Shown: positions 33,665 through 37,750 of the stretch, in pieces
Numbering within the stretch: position 1 is the stretch's first letter
Layout: each line of letters opens with the position of its first letter
From: Candidatus Aminicenantota bacterium
GTDB taxonomy: Bacteria; Acidobacteriota; Aminicenantia; Aminicenantales; UBA4085
Direction: 5' to 3'
Assembly: GCA_022866045.1 (NCBI GenBank)
Contig: JALHTW010000009.1
Span: 1 to 37,750, forward strand
Length of the DNA stretch: 37,750 nucleotides
Notes under the pieces: generated by a model
The model's database searches: none
Told to the model about the DNA's origin: nothing
The model's input: only the letters and a program-made list of their open reading frames with translations
Program-made: the position numbers and the translations under genes

Positions 33665-33719
33665 GGCCCCCCTTGGAAATCGAGGGGGGGCCTCAGAAGC
33701 CGTTCGCGTTTTCGGCTAA
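33665..33719 (-). repeat. Dispersed palindromic repeat, copy A
   Basis: A GGCCCCCC/GGGGGGGCC hairpin followed by a unique tail. Read on the minus strand it begins TTAGCCGAAAACGCGAAC and then runs into the hairpin, matching copy B at 34985 (TTAGCCGAAGACGCGAAC). The two copies are in inverted orientation and flank the lipoprotein and tRNA-Lys/Glu genes. Confidence 0.6.
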
Positions 33720-33915
33720 TGAGGCGATGGCAGCCGGGCTGATCGTGGACAGGACCCACGGAATCACAATCTTAAGTCGTCACGGACAAAGAGATGCTTA
33801 CCCGCTTGCTTTTTTAGTAAACAAATTGTGCATTTTCCGGGCCGAGTCAGAGAGGAGCGAGCGGATATCCAGAACCTTCCGGGCAGCAGGTTCCCTTTTT
33901 TAATGAGTTTTTCGC

Positions 33916-33945
33916 TTGCTTTTTCGCTTGCAAAAAAAGTAGAAT
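33916..33945 (+). promoter_or_regulatory. Promoter of the lipoprotein gene
   Basis: TTGCTT (33916-33921), 18 bp, TAGAAT (33940-33945), about 40 nt before ATG 33986. Short direct repeats TTCGCTTGC overlap the -35 region. Confidence 0.5.
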
Positions 33946-33985
33946 TTGAAAATAATAGGAGCATATCGAACTGGAAGGAGGAAAA

Positions 33986-34675
33986 ATGAGGAGAAAGAGT
34001 CTAATCGTATGGGGTGTGATTCTGGTCCTGTTTTCCCTGCAGAGCTGCAAATCCAAGCCTGAACAGACATTATTGAAGAGCTATATCCATGCCTGTAACC
34101 TCAATGACGTGTCGACTATGTCAACCATGGCGGTCGATCCGATCAAGATCGACGCGGAAAGCTGGACGATCACTAAAGTCAGCGAGGAAAAGATTGAGCC
34201 CGCCACTCTCCCCGACCTGAACAAGGCTGAACTCGACCTCGCGAAGCAGAGGGACGCCCATATCCCCGTGACGCTGGACGCCAAAGATGAGCTGGACCTA
34301 GCGAAGGATGAATACAACTCCGCCCGGACCAGCGCCGCCAAAGCCGCGGCAAAGGCCAAGATGGATGCCGCCCAGAAGAAGTACGACGACGAATATAAGC
34401 TCCATCAGGATCTGATCAAACAGTACAATGATGCGAAGGCCGCGGCCGCCAAGGAGGAGGAGATCACGACCTTCTCGCTGGGAGCCGGCCAGCTGCCGAA
34501 CATCCGCGACCTCAAAGGCGAAGTCCACTCTAAGGACGTTGAGATTCAGGCGAAGTTCAAAGACGGATCGGCCAAGAACTACAGGATCATGACGAGGATG
34601 TACAGGCTCAAGGACGAGGCGGTGAACGTTGCTCATCCCGGCCGCTGGATCATCACGAAATTCGAGCAGCTGTAA
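33986..34675 (+). CDS. Predicted lipoprotein with a long Ala/Lys/Asp-rich coiled coil
   Basis: 229 aa. The signal peptide ends in the lipobox LQSC (Cys20 would be lipidated). Residues about 78-158 are a charged, Ala-rich helix (ELDLAKQRDAH, ELDLAKDEYNSARTSAAKAAAKAKMDAAQKKYDDEY) predicted to form a coiled coil; it interrupts a small alpha/beta domain of the kind seen in lipoproteins that start with TLLKSYIHACNLNDVSTM and end with RWIITKFEQL. AAGGAGG lies 5 nt before the ATG. I do not recognise a named family. It is a single-gene unit with its own promoter, flanked by inverted repeat copies. Confidence 0.8.
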   Translation: MRRKSLIVWGVILVLFSLQSCKSKPEQTLLKSYIHACNLNDVSTMSTMAVDPIKIDAESWTITKVSEEKIEPATLPDLNKAELDLAKQRDAHIPVTLDAKDELDLAKDEYNSARTSAAKAAAKAKMDAAQKKYDDEYKLHQDLIKQYNDAKAAAAKEEEITTFSLGAGQLPNIRDLKGEVHSKDVEIQAKFKDGSAKNYRIMTRMYRLKDEAVNVAHPGRWIITKFEQL

Positions 34676-34693
34676 ACACGAACAGGACAACAC

Positions 34694-34708
34694 GCGGAGC
34701 CCGCTTTT
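34694..34708 (+). terminator. Weak hairpin terminator after the lipoprotein gene
   Basis: GCGG-AGC-CCGC followed by TTTT, starting 18 bp after the stop codon. The stem is only 4 bp, so the call is tentative. Confidence 0.3.
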
Positions 34709-34780
34709 AAGGGAGGCGGAAAGCCCTGGGATCGACAGGGCGCGGAGTAACGTTAAGGCCTGGCCCCGATTTATTTCGCC

Positions 34781-34809
34781 TTGACTCGTCGAACGTTATC
34801 CGCTATAAA
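34781..34809 (+). promoter_or_regulatory. Promoter of the tRNA-Lys/tRNA-Glu unit
   Basis: TTGACT (34781-34786), 17 bp, TATAAA (34804-34809), 15 nt before the mature 5' end of tRNA-Lys. Confidence 0.7.
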
Positions 34810-34824
34810 TAAGGGTTCTTTTTT

Positions 34825-34896
34825 GGGCCGTTAGCTCAGAGGTAGAGCACCGGCCTTTTAAGCCGGGTGTCGCTGGTTCGAGCCCAGCACGGCTCA
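34825..34896 (+). tRNA. tRNA-Lys (UUU)
   Basis: 72 nt cloverleaf. Acceptor GGGCCGT pairs with ACGGCTC; D-stem GCTC/GAGC; anticodon stem CCGGC/GCCGG with loop CTTTTAA (anticodon TTT); T-stem GCTGG/CCAGC with loop TTCGAGC. Discriminator A; CCA is not encoded. Confidence 0.95.
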
Positions 34897-34904
34897 TTTT
34901 TTTT

Positions 34905-34977
34905 GCCCCTGTCGTCTAGAGGCCCAGGACACCGCCCTTTCAAGGCAGCAACACGGGTTCGAATCCCGTCGGGGGCG
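34905..34977 (+). tRNA. tRNA-Glu (UUC)
   Basis: 73 nt. Acceptor GCCCCTG pairs with CGGGGGC; anticodon loop CTTTCAA (anticodon TTC); T-arm ACGGG-TTCGAAT-CCCGT. The D-arm TCGTCTAGAGGCCCAGGAC is characteristic of tRNA-Glu. One C-A mismatch in the anticodon stem. It lies 8 bp after tRNA-Lys, so both are probably cotranscribed. CCA is not encoded. Confidence 0.93.
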
Positions 34978-34984
34978 CTATACC

Positions 34985-35044
34985 TTAGCCGAAGACGCGA
35001 ACATTTTTCGGGGCCCCCCTTGAATTCCAAGGGGGGATTGAAAT
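34985..35044 (+). repeat. Dispersed palindromic repeat, copy B
   Basis: TTAGCCGAAGACGCGAAC followed by a perfect 9-bp stem, CCCCCCTTG (35014-35022) and CAAGGGGGG (35028-35036). Inverted relative to copy A at 33665-33719. It may also serve as the terminator of the tRNA unit, although no T-tract follows. Confidence 0.6.
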
Positions 35045-35152
35045 CACTGAACGCGCCTCTAGAGAGGCTCAAACATCAGCTGCCGGCCGTCGTCACGGCT
35101 GCCCTCGTCGAAAAACGCCTCAGGAAGGCTAGGCCCTCCATGGTCGCTTCGA

Positions 35153-35374
35153 CTATTTCTGAGAAGATGGCGTCTGAGTGTTTTTTTTGTATCGTTTCTT
35201 CCAGAGCGAGTATACGACGACGGCCGGGATCTGGTAGACGGCGATGATGATCGGGGAGAGGATGATCCAGAAGACGTTCATGCCCGGGGCGAAAAGGATG
35301 ATGAAGCCGGCCACGCCTCCAAGGGAGAGGATGATCGCCCCCGCCAGCCAGAGGATGGAAACCACTTTTTTCAT
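35153..35374 (-). CDS. Small hydrophobic protein, two membrane segments
   Basis: 73 aa. MKK start, two hydrophobic helices (about 4-28 with GAIILSLGGVAGFIILFA, and 33-56 with WIILSPIIIAVYQIPAVVVYSLW), then a basic tail (KKRYKKNTQ). The topology is credible for a small inner-membrane protein, with a GAGGG stretch about 13 nt upstream. No family recognised. It lies 54 bp downstream of the HD-GYP gene on the same strand and may share its transcript. The rest of 35045-35152 holds nothing supported. Confidence 0.55.
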   Translation of the reverse strand: MKKVVSILWLAGAIILSLGGVAGFIILFAPGMNVFWIILSPIIIAVYQIPAVVVYSLWKKRYKKNTQTPSSQK

Positions 35375-35428
35375 ATTTTTTAATCGCCCTCTTTCCCGCT
35401 TCTAAAAAAGGGGATGAGGGATGATTCC

Positions 35429-36772
35429 TCATTCAAAAGAGAACCTCTTTTCCCGGAAAAGCCTGACGCAGATATCGACCGCCGCAGGATCGTAGAACCG
35501 GCCTCGATTTTTGATGATTTCCTCGAGGGCTGTGTCGATGCCGTAGGATGGCCGGTAAGGCCGGTGCGACGACATAGCCTCCACGACGTCCGCCACACTG
35601 ATGATCCTCGCTTCGAGAAGGATCTCGTCGCCGGCCAGACGGCTTGGATATCCCGAGCCGTCCATCTTTTCGTGGTGCTGAAAGACGATCTGGGCGACAG
35701 GCCAAGGGAATTCGATGGATTTCAAAATATCGTAGCCCACCTGAGCGTGGTTCTTGATGATCGAATATTCGATCTCGGTGATCTGGCCGGGCTTGCTCAG
35801 GATCTCGGCGGGCACGTAGATTTTTCCGATGTCGTGGATGTCGCCAGCCATGCGGATGCCTTCGACCTGGTCCTGAGGCAAGCCCATCTCCTTGGCGATC
35901 GCGCCCGAGAGCCTCCCGACCCGGCGCTGGTGACCGGCGGTGTAAGGATCTCGGAGCTCAATGGTCAGAGCTATGGCCTGAACAGTCCCGGCCAAGGCTT
36001 TCTGGAGACGCTCCCAGCTCTTCTTCAGCTCGGCTTCGGCCAGCTTTCTCCGGGTAATGTCGCGAAAGATGAGAACTTTGCCGATGGTCACTTTTTTTCC
36101 CCGGTGGATCGGGGAGATGCTTTGTTCGATGGAAATGGTCGCCCCATTTTTCGTCTGGAGCAGGCTCTCCTGAAGCAGGTTGGCATCCGACTCAGGGATG
36201 CTCTGGATCTCCTCGACGAGAGGGAAGATATTCGCCAGCGGTTGCCGAAGGGCGCTTTCCTGCTTCCAGCCGGTCAATTTCTCGGCCAAGGGATTCATGA
36301 ACGCGACGCGGTCGTGGCCGTCCGTGGCGATGACGCCGTCGCCGATGCTCTTCAGGATCGTCGAGAGCCATTCTTCCCGTTCTCGGAGCTTCTTATCCAT
36401 CTTGGCCTTGTAGAAGGCCATTTCGATCGTCGTCTGCAGATCCCGTTCGTCGAAAGGTTTCAAGATGTAGCCGAAGGGCTCCGTGACTTTGGCCCGCTGG
36501 AGCATCGTCTCATCGGCGTGGGCCGTGAGATAGATTACGGGGATGGAAAAATTCTCCCAGATCCTTTCGGCGGCGATGATGCCGTCGATTTCGCCTTTGA
36601 GGAGGATGTCCATCAGCACCAGGTCCGGCAGCGCGGACTCGGTGAGGCGGACGGCTTTTTCGCCCGTTGAAACGACGTCGATGACGTCGTAGCCGAGGCT
36701 CTTAAGCATGTTGCAGATGTCCCTCGCCACGAGGCTTTCATCTTCGACGACAAGAACACGGATCTTCGTCAT
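35429..36772 (-). CDS. Response regulator with PAS and HD-GYP domains (probable c-di-GMP phosphodiesterase)
   Basis: 447 aa. Receiver domain (3-120) with D55 (LVLMDILLKGEIDG, a signature of PdtaR/HK-linked receivers), a PAS domain (about 135-245), then HD-GYP with H281 (YTAGHQRRV), H313-D314 (GDIHDIGKI) and HHEKMDGSGYP (366-376). All metal and GYP residues are present, so it should hydrolyse cyclic di-GMP. ATG 36772 has a weak ribosome-binding site. Upstream on the same strand is a relic of a histidine kinase that may once have been its partner. Confidence 0.9.
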   Translation of the reverse strand: MTKIRVLVVEDESLVARDICNMLKSLGYDVIDVVSTGEKAVRLTESALPDLVLMDILLKGEIDGIIAAERIWENFSIPVIYLTAHADETMLQRAKVTEPFGYILKPFDERDLQTTIEMAFYKAKMDKKLREREEWLSTILKSIGDGVIATDGHDRVAFMNPLAEKLTGWKQESALRQPLANIFPLVEEIQSIPESDANLLQESLLQTKNGATISIEQSISPIHRGKKVTIGKVLIFRDITRRKLAEAELKKSWERLQKALAGTVQAIALTIELRDPYTAGHQRRVGRLSGAIAKEMGLPQDQVEGIRMAGDIHDIGKIYVPAEILSKPGQITEIEYSIIKNHAQVGYDILKSIEFPWPVAQIVFQHHEKMDGSGYPSRLAGDEILLEARIISVADVVEAMSSHRPYRPSYGIDTALEEIIKNRGRFYDPAAVDICVRLFREKRFSFE

Positions 36773-36799
36773 GGTTTTTCGCTCGCCATCACTATCCTA

Positions 36800-37018
36800 T
36801 CAGAACGTCGGCTTGTTTTTCAATTCGCTCGACAGGATCTTAAGATGCGTCCTGTTCGGTTGCCTGACGATCAGGATGATGAACTGCAGCTCCAGCGTTT
36901 GGGTCCTATAGATGTTCAGTTTCTTGGGGATTCCCAGGCCGTCGTCGCGGACCTCGAGTTCGAAGGGATGATTTTCCCTCACCTTCTTTCCTTCCGGGGA
37001 GTGAAGGAGGACGGGATT
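36800..37018 (-). pseudogene. Relic of a histidine kinase ATPase domain
   Basis: The minus-strand frame reads ...HSPEGKKVRENHPFELEVRDDGLGIPKKLNIYRTQTLELQ..., then FIILIVRQ and ends ...SELKNKPTF before a stop. This resembles the last 60 residues of HisKA_2-type kinases: strand, DDGxGlP box, xxTLGLQLV helix, final GGTEFxxxF strand, with the G2 Gly and final Gly motifs eroded. There is no start codon or upstream kinase body; tRNA-Val lies only about 30 bp beyond. The short 60-codon frame from GTG 36982 is therefore best read as a truncated pseudogene. Confidence 0.5.
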
Positions 37019-37020
37019 TT

Positions 37021-37029
37021 TGCTATAAT
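37021..37029 (+). promoter_or_regulatory. Extended -10 promoter of tRNA-Val
   Basis: TGCTATAAT: perfect -10 (37024-37029) with the TGn extension, 17 nt before the mature tRNA. A poor -35 (GTGAAG, 37001-37006) lies at 17 bp. Confidence 0.65.
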
Positions 37030-37046
37030 GGCGGTGCCATCGACAT

Positions 37047-37121
37047 GGGCGGTTAGCTCAGCGGCAGAGTATCGGTCTTACACACCGGTGGTCGCAGGTT
37101 CGAACCCTGCACCGCCCACCA
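37047..37121 (+). tRNA. tRNA-Val (UAC)
   Basis: 75 nt including an encoded CCA. Acceptor GGGCGGT pairs with ACCGCCC; D-stem GCTC/GAGT; anticodon loop CTTACAC (anticodon TAC); T-arm GCAGG-TTCGAAC-CCTGC. Unlike the other two tRNAs here, CCA is templated. Confidence 0.94.
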
Positions 37122-37150
37122 CGACGGCCTTTTTCAGCGGTGAAGTAGGT

Positions 37151-37300
37151 AATTCTTTTTCCGGGGCGCCGGAAAGTCGAGCTGGGGTGGCGCGGCGAAG
37201 GGGCTCCCCGCCCGCGCGGAGCGGCCTGGCCGCGAGCACGGCCGGGGAAGAGCCGCGACAGGACCCCGCCCGAAATTGGCCTGACACCGGAAAAAGAATT
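37151..37300. repeat. GC-rich element with 14-bp terminal inverted repeats
   Basis: AATTCTTTTTCCGG (37151-37164) and CCGGAAAAAGAATT (37287-37300) are exact inverted repeats bounding 122 bp of very GC-rich sequence with internal palindromes such as GCGGCCTGGCCGC. No gene inside. It looks like a small non-autonomous mobile or REP-type element placed between tRNA-Val and rplU. Confidence 0.5.
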
Positions 37301-37322
37301 GCTAACTCAGGTGAATTCCCGT

Positions 37323-37351
37323 TTGACATAACCATAATCCTATGTTAAATT
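37323..37351 (+). promoter_or_regulatory. Promoter of rplU
   Basis: TTGACA (37323-37328), 17 bp, TAAATT (37346-37351) preceded by TGT, an extended -10. It lies just after the GC-rich repeat and about 45 nt before the rplU ATG. Confidence 0.65.
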
Positions 37352-37395
37352 TATGGCCCAGTTTTTATCCCTATTTCGAGAAAAGGTAGAAAGAC

Positions 37396-37750
37396 ATGTT
37401 TGCTGTGATCAAAACAGGCGGAAGACAGTACGTCGTCAAAGAAGGTGATGTCCTGAGCGTGGAGAAGCTGAAGGCTAAAGCTGGCGAGACCGTGCAGTTC
37501 GACCAGGTCCTTCTCATCGAGGACGGGGACCAGACCTTGATCGGAACGCCGATTTTGGATAAAGCCGCGGTCAGGGCCGAAGTCGTTAGGAATTTCAAGG
37601 ACGACAAGATCCTTGTCTTCAAGAAGAAACGCCGGAAACAGTACCGGAGGACCCGCGGCCACCGGCAACCGCTGACCGAAGTCAAGATCCAGAAGATTTA
37701 TGCCGACAAGACAGCCGGGCCTGCTGAGGAGCTCAAGATCGAAATCGTCA
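37396..37750 (+). CDS. rplU: 50S ribosomal protein L21 (3' end beyond the window)
   Basis: At least 118 residues. MFAVIKTGGRQYVVKEGDVLSVEKL is the invariant L21 N-terminus, followed by the basic rRNA-binding loop FKKKRRKQYRRTRGHRQPLTEVKI. Typical length is about 103 aa, so the C-terminus (ADKTAGPAEELKIEIV...) is an extension still open at the window edge. L21 binds 23S rRNA in the large subunit; rpmA usually follows. GAAAGA precedes the ATG. Confidence 0.95.
   Translation, partial: MFAVIKTGGRQYVVKEGDVLSVEKLKAKAGETVQFDQVLLIEDGDQTLIGTPILDKAAVRAEVVRNFKDDKILVFKKKRRKQYRRTRGHRQPLTEVKIQKIYADKTAGPAEELKIEIV

Noticed and set aside
34836-35072. Minus-strand frame reading APDGIRTRVAALKG and ARTSDTRLKRP
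   Set aside because: This is the well-known false protein produced by reading tRNA genes antisense; it covers tRNA-Lys and tRNA-Glu.
37078-37335. Minus-strand frame ending GGAGFEPATTGV
   Set aside because: Again an antisense translation of a tRNA (tRNA-Val) plus the GC-rich repeat; not a gene.
1-37750. CRISPR arrays, rRNA genes, prophage or transposase genes
   Set aside because: No regularly spaced repeats, rRNA sequence, integrase or transposase frames were seen anywhere in the window; only non-coding palindromic elements.

Overview
The window (37.75 kb) looks like chromosome from an anaerobic, H2-metabolising diderm bacterium. The outer-membrane porin fragment implies an outer membrane. 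Two [NiFe] hydrogenases, HdrABC, an NADH-linked flavoprotein module and many iron-sulfur proteins imply anaerobic redox metabolism. The mix would fit Aminicenantes/Acidobacteriota-like or Desulfobacterota-like lineages, but no phylogenetic marker here fixes this; taxonomy is inference.

Layout. (1) 1-4077, plus strand: the end of a phosphate-selective-type porin with an in-frame stop, then pstSCAB. (2) 4248-7121, minus: a large NAD-type glutamate dehydrogenase. (3) 7209-10759, minus: two receiver proteins, a receiver-kinase hybrid, a hydrogenase maturation protease, hypB and hypA. (4) 11314-15761, minus: a group 3b-like hydBGDA hydrogenase operon whose large subunit is fused to its own HycI-like maturation protease. 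(5) 16023-19354, minus: a sensor kinase and an NtrC-family sigma54 activator. (6) 19496-33012, minus: one tightly packed run of 16 genes, read as hdrC, hdrB, the N-terminal half of HdrA, a block of small regulatory proteins around an [FeFe]-hydrogenase-like protein, nuoE/hndA, hndB, nuoF/hndC, a chimera of an HndD/NuoG-like N-terminus with the C-terminal half of HdrA, then mvhD, mvhG and mvhA. (7) 33013-37750: a promoter/leader region, dispersed palindromic repeats, a coiled-coil lipoprotein, three tRNA genes (Lys, Glu, Val), a small membrane protein, an HD-GYP response regulator, a decayed kinase fragment and the start of rplU.

How the parts fit. The 19.5-33.0 kb operon could encode one large electron-bifurcating complex in which H2 oxidised by MvhADG feeds, through an HdrA made from two polypeptides, both a thiol/heterodisulfide-type site (HdrBC) and an NAD(P)-linked Hnd/Nuo module. 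In the Hnd-type order the last gene is normally a catalytic [FeFe] hydrogenase; here that position is taken by the 2Fe-2S/4Fe-4S-HdrA chimera followed by the NiFe subunits.

Regulation. Two near-consensus sigma54 promoters lie on the minus strand, at 10783-10798 (receiver/kinase/protease/hypBA operon) and 15857-15872 (hydBGDA). Each has, about 115 bp upstream, the same tandem element made of two GG-N5-TTCC 11-mers. The NtrC-like protein encoded next to hydBGDA is the obvious candidate to bind it. This defines a small local H2 regulon coupling the hydrogenase to its maturation genes. The large mvh-hdr operon instead has a good sigma70-type promoter and a leader of about 355 nt.
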